Assembly: GCA_963774555.1 (NCBI GenBank)
Contig: CAVZFL010000001.1
Span: 1,798,001 to 1,862,000, forward strand
Direction: 5' to 3'
Source of the DNA: VRUE01 sp963774555
GTDB taxonomy: Bacteria > Actinomycetota > Thermoleophilia > Solirubrobacterales > 70-9
DNA: 64,000 bases
Part shown: piece after piece, positions 8,564-17,065 of the stretch
Layout of the letters: each line of letters opens with the position of its first letter
How positions within the stretch are numbered: position 1 is the stretch's first letter
Made by a program: the position numbers and the translations under genes
The notes under the pieces: generated by a model
Databases searched by the model: none
Told to the model about the DNA's origin: nothing
What the model saw: the letters and a program-made list of their open reading frames with translations, nothing else

Positions 8564-9926
8564 GTCAGAAGAAATCCTCCGCTATCGCTTTGCTCCCTCG
8601 CCGACCGGTGCGCTGCACATCGGCGGGGCGAGGACGGCACTCTACAACTGGCTTGCGGCGCGTCATGGCGGCGGCGAGCTGGTTTTGCGGATCGAGGACA
8701 CCGATCGGGAGCGCTCCACGGAGGAGAACGTGGAGCAGATTCTCGATGCGCTGCGCTGGCTGGAGCTCGACTGGGACCAGGGGCCGGTGTCGCAGGCTGA
8801 ACGAGCCGAGCGCCATGCTGCGGCGCTGGAGAAGCTGCTCGACTCCGGAGCCGCCTATCGCGATTCGGCGACAGCCAAGGACGTCGAGGCCTGGAAGGCC
8901 GAGCACGGCGCCGATCGGGGCTACCGCGGGACGCCGAGCGAGGAGCCCGGCGCGGCGGTGCGGCTGCGGGTGCCCGACGAGGGGGAGACCGTGGTCGAGG
9001 ACCTGATCCGCGGTCGGGTCGCCTTCCCCAACCGCAGCTACGACGATTTCGTCATCGCCCGCGGCGACGGCTCGGTTCTCTACAACTTCGCCGTTGCGGT
9101 CGACGACGCCGAGATGGGGATCACCGAGGTGGTGCGGGGCGACGACCATCTCTCCAACACCCCCAAGCAGCTGCTGGTCCTCGCCGCGCTCGGCCATGGG
9201 GCGCCGCGCTACGCGCACCTGCCGCTCCTGCACGGGCCCGACGGCAAGAAGCTCTCCAAGCGCCACGGCGCCGCCTCGGTGCAGGAGCTGCGCGAGGCAG
9301 GCTACCTGCCGGCGGCAGTGCGCAACTACCTCGCCCTGCTGGGCTGGGGGACCGACGACGACACCACGCTGATGCCGACCGCCGAGCTGGTCGAGCGTTT
9401 CCGGGTCGAGGACGTCGGCAGATCGGCGGCGATCTTCGACGAGAAGAAGCTGCGCTGGGTCAACGGCCGCTTCATGCGCGAGCTGCCGCTCGACGAGTAC
9501 ACGGCCGCGGTCGCCCGCCACCTCGGCCGCGACGCCGACGAGCGCCTGCGCGCCGCCTGCGAGATCGCCCAGGAGAAAGCCCAGACGCTGAGCGAGGTCT
9601 GGCCGCTGATCCGCTTCCTCTTCGAGCCGCCGGTCTCAGACGAGAAGGCCTGGGGCAAGGTGATGCGCGACGGCGCGGCGACGGCGCTGGAGGCCTCTCG
9701 CGAGGCGCTGGCCGGCACCGCGGACTTCGACGCCGAGGCGGTCGAGGCGGCGCTCGCACCCCTGCCGGAGCGGCTCGACGCCAAGCCGGGCAAGGTCTTC
9801 CAGCCGATCCGGGTGGCGATCACGGGCACGTCGGTCTCGCCGGGGATCTTCGAGTCGCTTGCGGTTCTGGGTCGCGAGGAATCGCTGGGTCGGATCGACT
9901 CGGCCCTCGCTCGCCTGCGTTCCTGA
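8562..9926 (+). CDS. gltX: Glutamyl-tRNA synthetase
   Basis: Class I aminoacyl-tRNA synthetase of 454 residues. The HIGH-type motif is PSPTGALHIGG (about residues 10-20) and the KMSKS-type loop is KKLSKRHG (about 230). The C-terminal helical anticodon-binding domain is present. The ATG at 8562 gives the canonical N-terminus (MSEEILRYRFAPSPTG). An in-frame alternative at 8520 would add 14 residues inside nfo. The start overlaps the divergent nfo start, so each promoter must lie within the other gene. Confidence 0.93.
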   Translation: MSEEILRYRFAPSPTGALHIGGARTALYNWLAARHGGGELVLRIEDTDRERSTEENVEQILDALRWLELDWDQGPVSQAERAERHAAALEKLLDSGAAYRDSATAKDVEAWKAEHGADRGYRGTPSEEPGAAVRLRVPDEGETVVEDLIRGRVAFPNRSYDDFVIARGDGSVLYNFAVAVDDAEMGITEVVRGDDHLSNTPKQLLVLAALGHGAPRYAHLPLLHGPDGKKLSKRHGAASVQELREAGYLPAAVRNYLALLGWGTDDDTTLMPTAELVERFRVEDVGRSAAIFDEKKLRWVNGRFMRELPLDEYTAAVARHLGRDADERLRAACEIAQEKAQTLSEVWPLIRFLFEPPVSDEKAWGKVMRDGAATALEASREALAGTADFDAEAVEAALAPLPERLDAKPGKVFQPIRVAITGTSVSPGIFESLAVLGREESLGRIDSALARLRS

Positions 9927-9954
9927 CGGGACAACGGCAGCGCCCAAATCCAAC

Positions 9955-9998
9955 CCATTTGGACAAATGGCCAGCAAGCAATCCCCAATTTTGGGGAT
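9955..9998. promoter_or_regulatory. Two adjacent palindromes upstream of the HDOD gene
   Basis: A 16-bp palindrome at 9955-9970 (CCATTTG, two mismatched centre bases, CAAATGG) is followed 10 bp later by a perfect 18-bp palindrome at 9981-9998 (ATCCCCAAT/TTTGGGGAT half sites). They lie between gltX and the start at 10059. They could be protein operators, or the second could end gltX transcription. Confidence 0.45.
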
Positions 9999-10058
9999 GC
10001 GGGGGCTAAACCGTGCGTCCTCGTCTGCCGATGAGCCTTGCGGAGCCTGATTTCCGCC

Positions 10059-11138
10059 ATGGAGACCACGAAACCGCACAGCAACGGCAAGGTGAAGCCG
10101 GGCGCCGCCCGTCGCAAGGACGCCGGCAAGCCGGCGCCGGGCGCCCGTCTCGCCGCCGCCTTCGAGGCGGTCGAGAAATTCCCCGTCCTGCTCGAGTCCC
10201 GGGCCCGGGTGATGCAGGCGGCGACCGCCGAGACCGCCCGTCTCGGCGATCTGGTCGAGACCGTCGGCTCCGACGTCGGCCTGGCGATCTCGGTGCTGCG
10301 CTTCGCCAACCGCAGTGGCGGCGCCGGCTCGGTCGGCAGCATCCCGGCGGCGATCGACGTGCTCAAACCTTCTGGCGTGCTGGCGATCGCCGGCACCGCC
10401 CCGGTCTTCGACTTCTTCGAGACCAACGGCGGCCGCGAGATGCGGCCCGAGCGATTCCGCGTGCACGCGCTCGCCACCCAGCAGGCCGCCGATGAGATCG
10501 GTCGCGCAATTGGCTGGGAGGACCGCGACGAGCTGGCGGTCGCCGCGCTCCTGCACGACATCGGCCGCCTGGTGATCGCGAACCTGCACCCGGGCGATCG
10601 CGGCCACCTCGATGCCGTGATCAAGACCCCCGAGCAGCGACTGCGCGAGGAACGCGACCGCCTCGGCATCGACCATGCCCTCGTCGGCGGCGTGCTGGCG
10701 CGGCGCTGGAACCTGCCGTCGCGGATTGCCGTCGCGATCGAGCGCCACCACGCCGACGACGCCGACGGCCTCGCCGCCGTGGTCGCGACCGCCGACATGG
10801 TCGCCCACTACGCCCAGGGGGAGGCGGTAGCCCCCGAGCGGCTGCACGCCGCCGCCAAACGCTGCGGTTTCGGCCCCGACGCCCTCCGCGCCCTCCTCTA
10901 CGAGCTTCCCTACGCCGGTGCAGACGCCGACCGGGTCTCCGAGCCGTGCCCGCTCTCGGCCCGTGAGCTGGACGTCCTGCGCCACCTCTCCGAGGGCATG
11001 GTCTACAAGCAGATCGCCGGCGAGATGCAGCTCTCGGTCTCGACCATCCGGACCCACCTGCACAACGTCTACGGCAAGATCGGCGCCGTCGACCGCGCCC
11101 AGGCCGTGCTCACCGCGCGCGACCGCGGCTGGATCTAA
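10059..11138 (+). CDS. HDOD-domain protein with C-terminal LuxR-type HTH
   Basis: A 359-residue regulator. The N-terminal region is basic (residues 5-30), the HDOD/HD-like domain spans about 35-260 with an intact LLHDIGRL motif and a later ERHHADDADG, and a GerE/LuxR-type HTH closes the protein (LSARELDVLRHLSEGMVYKQIA, then LSVSTIRTHLHNVYGKIGA). HDOD proteins typically relay signals and lack phosphodiesterase activity; here the HD pair is retained, so activity is open. ATG 10059 is preferred over a TTG at 10038. It points toward a response regulator that may share its output network. Confidence 0.85.
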   Translation: METTKPHSNGKVKPGAARRKDAGKPAPGARLAAAFEAVEKFPVLLESRARVMQAATAETARLGDLVETVGSDVGLAISVLRFANRSGGAGSVGSIPAAIDVLKPSGVLAIAGTAPVFDFFETNGGREMRPERFRVHALATQQAADEIGRAIGWEDRDELAVAALLHDIGRLVIANLHPGDRGHLDAVIKTPEQRLREERDRLGIDHALVGGVLARRWNLPSRIAVAIERHHADDADGLAAVVATADMVAHYAQGEAVAPERLHAAAKRCGFGPDALRALLYELPYAGADADRVSEPCPLSARELDVLRHLSEGMVYKQIAGEMQLSVSTIRTHLHNVYGKIGAVDRAQAVLTARDRGWI

Positions 11139-11162
11139 AGAACATTCCGCCTCGCTAATCGG

Positions 11163-11843
11163 TCACTCGATCAGCGATTCGCGCATCGCGATCGCCACCG
11201 CGTGGGTCCTGTTGCGTGCGCCCAGCCGCCCCAGGGCGTTCTTGGTGTGCGTCTTGATCGTTTCCTCGCTGAGGTCGAGCTCGCGGGCGGCGACCGTGGT
11301 CGATTCGCCGTTGGCGAGGAGCTGGAGGATTTCGCGCTGGCGCTTGGTCAGCTTGCCGCGGCTGCCGCGCGGCGGCACCGCGGGGTCGACGAAGCGCTCC
11401 TGGGCCAGGGCCGCCTGAACCGCCTGCTGGAGCAGCTCGGCGGTGGCCGTGCGGGAGACGTAGGCGCTGGCGCCGGCCTGCAGCGCGGCGCTCGCCAGGT
11501 GGCGCTCCGGCCGCTCGCCATGGGCGACGATCCCGAGGCTGGGCTCGGTTTTGAGCAGGGCGCGGATCGCCTCGGTGGCGCCGATCGGCTCCACCTCGAG
11601 GCCGTCTGCCCCGCGCCGCATATCGAGCACGGCAACGTCGAAGCTGCCGATGTCCCGCACCAGCTCGACCCCCTCGTCGCGGCTGACGGCTTCTTGGATC
11701 TCGAAGCCGTCCTGAAGCACTCGGCGTATGCCGAGGCGGACGATCGGGTGACCGTCGATGACCAGGCACTGTGGACGCTCGTTCAGGCTGCTTCCGATCT
11801 CTCGGTCTTCGCTGACGGCTCCATCGTCAGCCCTGGAGCCCAC
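11163..11843 (-). CDS. NarL/LuxR-family response regulator
   Basis: 226 residues: receiver domain (IDGHPIVRLGIRRVL near residue 30, probable phosphoacceptor Asp in AVLDMRRG) and a C-terminal HTH (LTKRQREILQLLANGESTTVAAREL, then LSEETIKTHTKNALGRLGARN). No sensor kinase is adjacent. The GTG start has TAGGAT (11853-11858) 9 nt upstream on its strand. The promoter region is shared with the divergent Rrf2 gene. Confidence 0.88.
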   Translation of the reverse strand: MGSRADDGAVSEDREIGSSLNERPQCLVIDGHPIVRLGIRRVLQDGFEIQEAVSRDEGVELVRDIGSFDVAVLDMRRGADGLEVEPIGATEAIRALLKTEPSLGIVAHGERPERHLASAALQAGASAYVSRTATAELLQQAVQAALAQERFVDPAVPPRGSRGKLTKRQREILQLLANGESTTVAARELDLSEETIKTHTKNALGRLGARNRTHAVAIAMRESLIE

Positions 11844-11896
11844 AACGACTCGATCCTAACTCAGCCGGGTCCGCGCGGTGCGGTAGAACAACCCTT

Positions 11897-12295
11897 GTGA
11901 TCTCGATTACCTCCAAGTCGCGCTACGCCGTGGTCGCGATGGCGGAGCTCGCCCGCTCCGGCGAGCGGCCCGTGCCGATCAAGGAGCTGGCCGAGCGCCG
12001 GGACATTCCCGAGCAGTTCCTCGAGCAGCTCTTCTCGACCCTGCGCCGCAGCGGCCTGCTGACCAGCCACCGCGGGATGAAAGGCGGCTACACCCTCTCC
12101 CGCCCGGCCGAGGAGATCACCGTGCTCGAGGTCGTCCAAGCCCTCGACGGCAAGGTCGGCCAGGAGGCCGACGAGGCCGGCGGCATCTGGGCCGAGGGCG
12201 TCACCGCCCTGCGCAAGGTCTTCGGCCAGACCACGATCGCCGAAGTCGCCCGCCGCGAGGCCGAGGCGGCTGGCAGCGGCATGTACTTCATCTAG
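11897..12295 (+). CDS. Rrf2-family transcriptional regulator
   Basis: 132 residues with the Rrf2 winged HTH (SITSKSRYAVVAMAELA, IPEQFLEQLFSTLRRSGLLTS then RGMKGGYTLSRP). There is no cysteine, so it cannot hold an Fe-S cluster as IscR does and is closer to the CymR type. CymR controls cysteine synthesis with cysteine synthase as partner, and cysK-cysE lie 0.8 kb downstream, which makes that role plausible but unproven. TAGAAC ends 7 nt before the GTG start. Confidence 0.88.
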   Translation: MISITSKSRYAVVAMAELARSGERPVPIKELAERRDIPEQFLEQLFSTLRRSGLLTSHRGMKGGYTLSRPAEEITVLEVVQALDGKVGQEADEAGGIWAEGVTALRKVFGQTTIAEVARREAEAAGSGMYFI

Positions 12296-12348
12296 TCGGA
12301 AACCGACGACAAAACATTCCGCCGCGATAGCGGCTACGTTGTTTTCCC

Positions 12349-12888
12349 ATGCCCCAAAACGAATCGCGCGAGCCGAATCCTGAGGCGATCGCCTGGTATG
12401 TCCGGCAAGCCGAGACGCTGCTCAACGACCTCCGAGAGCGAGTCCAGTCATTGCGTTCCCGTGGAGGCCAACTCGCCGGTTTTTCGGCAGCTGTAGTCGC
12501 TCTCGTCGGCGGCAACGCGGATCGGATTCTCAATGCCCTCGACGGAGTGCCTCGGGGTGTCACGGGGGCCGCTCTCTTGGCCGGGACAATCCTTCTCGTG
12601 GCGGCCCTAATTGCATCGATCCTCGGCGCTCCGTTCCGCCCCCAGTTGGTCTCGGACATCTCAGCGCGCGAGATTGCGAACTACACGACAGAGCGCTTCA
12701 CGCACGAGCCTGACCTGTGGCGAGTCCATATCCGCACGATCAGGGGGCTCTTGGTTTCCATCGATTCGACGACCCGGATTGGCGATAGAGCTGCCACGAC
12801 GTTGCGTTGGGCGGGCCTTCTATTTCTGCTCGGACTTCTCGCGGTGGGAGTTGCGCTCGGTATCCTTATTTTCAAGGTGACTTTCTGA
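12349..12888 (+). CDS. Small multi-pass membrane protein, unknown
   Basis: 179 residues. An N-terminal amphipathic helix (residues 12-38) is followed by hydrophobic segments at about 40-56, 68-92 and 150-175, with a charged soluble stretch between the second and third. Codon use is visibly less GC-biased than in the neighbours. TACGTT ends 8 nt before the ATG. The stop overlaps the next start (TGATG). The layout resembles small SLATT or Pycsar-like membrane effectors, but I see no diagnostic motif, so the function is unknown. Confidence 0.65.
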   Translation: MPQNESREPNPEAIAWYVRQAETLLNDLRERVQSLRSRGGQLAGFSAAVVALVGGNADRILNALDGVPRGVTGAALLAGTILLVAALIASILGAPFRPQLVSDISAREIANYTTERFTHEPDLWRVHIRTIRGLLVSIDSTTRIGDRAATTLRWAGLLFLLGLLAVGVALGILIFKVTF

Positions 12889-13001
12889 TGACAAATGCTC
12901 CGCAACCGGAACCGGTGCAGCCCGCCCCGCCGCCGCCTGAGGTTCCCCTTGACGAGACTTCCGCGCCCATTCACTACGAGGGCGATACGAGTTCGGTGTG
13001 A
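12888..13001 (+). CDS. Pro-rich 37-residue peptide
   Basis: Starts inside the stop codon of the membrane protein (TGATG). Sequence is MTNAPQPEPVQPAPPPP followed by an acidic half (EVPLDETSAPIHYEGD). It has no hydrophobic segment and is probably disordered. The overlap suggests coupled translation and a joint role. It is too short for family recognition. Confidence 0.4.
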   Translation: MTNAPQPEPVQPAPPPPEVPLDETSAPIHYEGDTSSV

Positions 13002-13121
13002 TCTGCCTCGGCGATCTCGCTGGATCAGGCCACGCCGTCCATCGATCAGACCCTTGACCGCCCGTATTGCGACGACGACGCTGACTGATCGCCCGCTCTC
13101 GGCCGCGTAGACCTAAAGCCC

Positions 13122-14045
13122 GTGCGGATTGGGGAAACGGCTGCGGCGGTTGTTGGGGAGACGCCTTTGGTCTCGCTTGCGCGGCTGGCGCAGGGGGTCG
13201 AGGCCGAGGTCTGCGTCAAGCTCGAGTACCTCAATCCCGGCGGCTCGGTCAAGGACCGGATCGGGGTGGCGATGATCGACGCGGCCGAGCGGGACGGGTT
13301 GATCGAGCCGGGGCGATCGGTGATCGTCGAGCCGACCAGCGGCAACACCGGGATCGCCTTGGCAATGGTCTGCGCGGCGCGGGGCTACGAGCTGATTCTC
13401 ACCCTGCCCGAGGGGATGAGCCGGGAGCGGGCGAAGCTGCTGCGTGCCTATGGGGCCGAAGTGAGGGAGACGCCGTCGCTGGGCGGGATGACTGAGGCGG
13501 TTGAGTTGGCCGAAGCGATCTGCGAGCAGCGCAAGGGCTTCATGCCGCAGCAGTTCTCCAACCCGGCCAACCCGGAGGTCCATCGGCGGACCACGGCGGA
13601 GGAGATCTGGCGCGACACGGATGGCGAAGTCGGCGCCTTCGTCGCCGGGGTCGGTACCGGCGGCACGATCACCGGCGTGGGGGGGATGCTGCGCGAGCGC
13701 AGTCCCGAGACGCTCGTTGTCGCGGTGGAGCCGGCGACTTCGCCGGTGCTTTCCGGTGGAGTGGCGGGCCCCCACAAGATCCAGGGAATCGGCGCCGGCT
13801 TCGTCCCCGCGGTGCTCGACCGCTCGGTGATCGACGAGGTGATCGGCGTCGGCGACGAGGACGCGCTGGAGACCGCCCGCCTCGCCGCCCAGCGCGACGG
13901 CATCCTCGCCGGCATCTCCGCCGGCGCCAACATCAAGGCGGCGCTTGAGGTTGCGGCACGGCCGGAGATGGCTGGCAAACGGGTGGTGACGATCGTCTGT
14001 GACTCGGGCGAGCGCTACGTGTCCCTACCCTTCTTCTCACCATGA
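13122..14045 (+). CDS. cysK: Cysteine synthase (O-acetylserine sulfhydrylase)
   Basis: PLP enzyme of 307 residues that forms cysteine from O-acetylserine and sulfide. The PLP lysine is Lys44 in NPGGSVKDRI, and the substrate loop TSGNTG is near 72-77. The phosphate loop GTGGTITG is intact. The GTG start is 8 nt after TAGACC (13108-13113), so the mRNA is probably leaderless. It overlaps cysE by ATGA, forming a two-gene cysteine operon. Confidence 0.94.
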   Translation: MRIGETAAAVVGETPLVSLARLAQGVEAEVCVKLEYLNPGGSVKDRIGVAMIDAAERDGLIEPGRSVIVEPTSGNTGIALAMVCAARGYELILTLPEGMSRERAKLLRAYGAEVRETPSLGGMTEAVELAEAICEQRKGFMPQQFSNPANPEVHRRTTAEEIWRDTDGEVGAFVAGVGTGGTITGVGGMLRERSPETLVVAVEPATSPVLSGGVAGPHKIQGIGAGFVPAVLDRSVIDEVIGVGDEDALETARLAAQRDGILAGISAGANIKAALEVAARPEMAGKRVVTIVCDSGERYVSLPFFSP

Positions 14046-14770
14046 GCAGGTGGAAGAGGCTGGTTTCGGAGGTGGGCGCGGACGTCGCCGCGGCGCGCGA
14101 CCGCGACCCCGCTGCGCAACAGGTCTCCTCGCTGGAGATTCTGCTCAGCTGGGGCGGGGTGCAGGCGCTGCTGGCCCACCGGCTCGCCCATGCCCTGCTC
14201 GAGGCGGGCGTACCGGTTGCCCCGCGCGTGCTTGCCTACCTCACCCGCTCCGTCACCGGGGTCGAGATCCACCCGGCGGCGAAGATCGGGCGTGAGTTCT
14301 TCATCGACCACGGTTCCGGCGTGGTAATCGGCGAGACCGCCGAGATCGGCGAGCGCGTCACCCTCTACCAGGGTGTGACGCTGGGCGGCACCGGCTTCCA
14401 GCGCGGCAAGCGCCACCCGACCCTCGGCGACAACGTCACCGTCGGCTCCGGCGCCAAGCTGCTCGGCCCGATCGCGGTCGGCGACGGCGCCAAGATCGGC
14501 GCCAACACGGTCGTGGTCGAGGACGTGCCACCGGGCTCGACCGTGGTCGGCAACCCCGGCCACCCGGTCAAAGTCGACGGCAAGCGGGTCGAGGGACCGG
14601 ACGCTGACTGGATCCACCTGCCGGACCCGATCGCCGAGGCGATCAAGACGCTCTCGCAGCGGATCGCCGACCTCGAGCAGCGCCTCGCCGACCTCGACGG
14701 TGCGGCTCCCCCCGAGGCGGGCTCCTCGGAGCTTCGCGAGCGCACCGGCCGCTCTTCGGCCGGCGGCTGA
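14042..14770 (+). CDS. cysE: Serine O-acetyltransferase
   Basis: 242-residue hexapeptide-repeat acyltransferase that activates serine for CysK. Left-handed beta-helix repeats run from about 75 to 180 (IHPAAKIGREFFIDHGSGVV, IGETAEIGERVTLYQG). The catalytic His is expected in FFIDHGSG. A charged coiled-coil tail follows (SQRIADLEQRLADLD). CysE-type C-termini insert into CysK; this tail is longer than usual. Translationally coupled to cysK. Confidence 0.94.
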   Translation: MSRWKRLVSEVGADVAAARDRDPAAQQVSSLEILLSWGGVQALLAHRLAHALLEAGVPVAPRVLAYLTRSVTGVEIHPAAKIGREFFIDHGSGVVIGETAEIGERVTLYQGVTLGGTGFQRGKRHPTLGDNVTVGSGAKLLGPIAVGDGAKIGANTVVVEDVPPGSTVVGNPGHPVKVDGKRVEGPDADWIHLPDPIAEAIKTLSQRIADLEQRLADLDGAAPPEAGSSELRERTGRSSAGG

Positions 14771-14810
14771 GAGCCCCGAGACCGGCCGCGGCCAAGGCTA
14801 TTCTCGGCGG

Positions 14811-17063
14811 GTGAGCTTGCAAACCGAGCCCGAGATTTCGGAGAGCACCGGCGGCGCCCCGATAGAGCCCGGTGCCGACCGCGCTGAGCGCCTGCTCGCC
14901 GGGCTCAACGATCCGCAGCGCGAGGCCGTGCTGCACGGCGAAGGCCCACTGCTCGTCATCGCCGGCGCCGGCTCGGGCAAGACCCGTGTTCTCACCCACC
15001 GCATCGCCTATCTGCTGGCGACCGGCGCCGCCCGGCCCGGCGAGATCCTCGCGATCACCTTCACCAACAAGGCCGCGGCCGAGATGCGCGAGCGGGTCGG
15101 CGCCCTGGTCGGCCGCTCCGTACGGGCGATGTGGGTGACTACCTTCCACTCGGCCTGCGCGCGGATGCTGCGCGCCGACGCCGAGCGGCTCGGCTACTCG
15201 CGCAACTTCACGATCTACGACGAGTCCGACTCACTGCGGATGCTGAAACGGGCGATGGCCGAGCTTGGGGTCGACCCGAAACGCTATCCGCCGCGGGCGA
15301 TCCGCTCGCAGATATCGGGCGCCAAGAACCAGCTCGTCGACGCCGCCGCTTACGCCCAGGCCCAGGGCAGCGTCTTCGAGGAAACCGCTGCCGCCGTCTA
15401 CGAGCTCTACGAGAAGCGCATGCTCGAGGCCAACGCGATGGACTTCGACGACCTGCTCGTCCGCACGGTCAACGCCCTCGAGCTCTCCGGGGAGGCGCGC
15501 GAGCGCTGGCGCCGCACCTTCCGCCACGTCCTCGTCGACGAGTACCAGGACACCAACCACACCCAGTACCGACTGCTGCAGCTGCTCACCTCCGAGCACG
15601 GCAATTTGATGGTTGTCGGCGACGAGGATCAGTCGGTCTACGGGTTCAGGCACGCCGATATCAGGAACATCCTCGACTTCGAGCGGGACTTCCCCGAGGC
15701 TGAGGTGGTCAAGCTCGAGCAGAACTACCGTTCGACCCAGACCATTCTCTCCGCCGCCAACGCCGTGGTCGAGCGCAATCGCGAACGGCGGCCGAAGCAG
15801 CTCTGGACCGAGATAGCCGGCGGCGAGCCGGTGCAGCTCTCCGAGCTCTCCGACGAGCAGGAGGAGGCGCGCTGGGTGGCGGGGGAGATCGAGCGCCTCG
15901 GTGAGGAGCACGGGGTGCAGCGCGAGGACGTCGCGGTCTTCTACCGGACCAATGCGATGAGCCGGGTGCTGGAGGACACGCTCAACCGCTTCGACCTTCC
16001 CTACCAGGTGATCGGCGGCACCAAGTTCTACGAACGGGCCGAGGTCAAGGACGCCGTCGCCTACCTCAGCCTGCTGGCCAACCCGGCGGACCAGGTCTCC
16101 TTCGCCCGCATCGTCAACATGCCGCGGCGCGGGATCGGCGACACCAGTCAGGGGCGCTTGGCCTCGCACGCCAATACCACCGGGCTGACGATCTGGGAGG
16201 TGGCGGAGCGGGCGGAGGAGGTTCCCGGGCTCAGCGCCAAGGCGATCAAGGCGGTCTCGCGCTTCCACGAGACGATGGTCGGGCTGCGCGAACGGGCGGA
16301 AGAGGGTGGCTCTGTGGCTGGGCTGCTCGAGGCGGTGCTGAACGAGAGCGGCTACCTGGAAGCGCTGGCGGCAGAGCGGACCGTGGAGGCCGAGGGTCGC
16401 GCCGAGAACCTCGAGGCCCTGGTCGCGGGCGCCGGAGAGTTCGACCTCGAGCGCGAGACCGAGGGCGAGAGCGAGGTTTCCCCATTGGAGGAGTACCTGC
16501 AGACGATCTCCCTCTTCAGCGAGCAGGACAACCTGCGCGAGGAGGAGTCGCTGATCACCCTGATGACCCTGCACAACGCCAAGGGCCTGGAGTACGACAC
16601 GGTCTTCATCGTCGGCTGCGAGGACGGCGCCTTCCCCCACATGCGGGCACTGGAAGAGGGCGGCGAGGAGGAGGAGCGGCGGCTCTGTTACGTCGGCATC
16701 ACCCGTGCCCGCCGCCGCCTCTACATGACCTGGGCGCGCGAACGCCGCCTCTTCGGCCGGGCCGAGCGCAACCTGCCCTCGCGTTTCATCGACGAGCTGC
16801 CCGCCGAGCTGACCGAGCGCCACTCCAGCGCGCCCGGGGCGGCTGCCGGCCTGGGCTGGGAGACGACGGTCGGCGAAGGCGCGGCGCCGATCGAGCCCGG
16901 ACCGACCCTCGAGCTCGGCGCCGGCGACGACGTCGTCCACGCCAGCTTCGGCGAGGGGGTCGTCACCGCGGTCGAGCCGGGCGGGATCGTCGTCGTCCGC
17001 TTCGCTGCCGACGGCGCCGAGCGCAAGCTGATGGCGGACTACGCACCGATTCGCAGGAGGTAG
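14811..17063 (+). CDS. pcrA: UvrD/PcrA-type DNA helicase
   Basis: SF1A 3'-5' helicase of 750 residues. Walker A AGAGSGKT is at about 51-58, motif Ia TFTNKAAAEMRER follows, Walker B is DEYQDTN near 244, QNYRSTQ is motif IV, and TLHNAKGLEYDTVF is motif V. A C-terminal Tudor-like segment (HASFGEGVVTAVEPGG), which in PcrA contacts RNA polymerase, ends the protein. GTG 14811 is chosen because TATTCT (14799-14804) ends 6 nt before it. Confidence 0.93.
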   Translation: MSLQTEPEISESTGGAPIEPGADRAERLLAGLNDPQREAVLHGEGPLLVIAGAGSGKTRVLTHRIAYLLATGAARPGEILAITFTNKAAAEMRERVGALVGRSVRAMWVTTFHSACARMLRADAERLGYSRNFTIYDESDSLRMLKRAMAELGVDPKRYPPRAIRSQISGAKNQLVDAAAYAQAQGSVFEETAAAVYELYEKRMLEANAMDFDDLLVRTVNALELSGEARERWRRTFRHVLVDEYQDTNHTQYRLLQLLTSEHGNLMVVGDEDQSVYGFRHADIRNILDFERDFPEAEVVKLEQNYRSTQTILSAANAVVERNRERRPKQLWTEIAGGEPVQLSELSDEQEEARWVAGEIERLGEEHGVQREDVAVFYRTNAMSRVLEDTLNRFDLPYQVIGGTKFYERAEVKDAVAYLSLLANPADQVSFARIVNMPRRGIGDTSQGRLASHANTTGLTIWEVAERAEEVPGLSAKAIKAVSRFHETMVGLRERAEEGGSVAGLLEAVLNESGYLEALAAERTVEAEGRAENLEALVAGAGEFDLERETEGESEVSPLEEYLQTISLFSEQDNLREEESLITLMTLHNAKGLEYDTVFIVGCEDGAFPHMRALEEGGEEEERRLCYVGITRARRRLYMTWARERRLFGRAERNLPSRFIDELPAELTERHSSAPGAAAGLGWETTVGEGAAPIEPGPTLELGAGDDVVHASFGEGVVTAVEPGGIVVVRFAADGAERKLMADYAPIRRR

Positions 17064-17065
17064 GG

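Noticed and set aside
11139..12330. Shared AACATTCCGCC near 11142 and 12313 as ends of a mobile unit around the two regulators
   Set aside because: Only 11 bp are shared, in direct orientation, with no target duplication or transposase. Probably chance.
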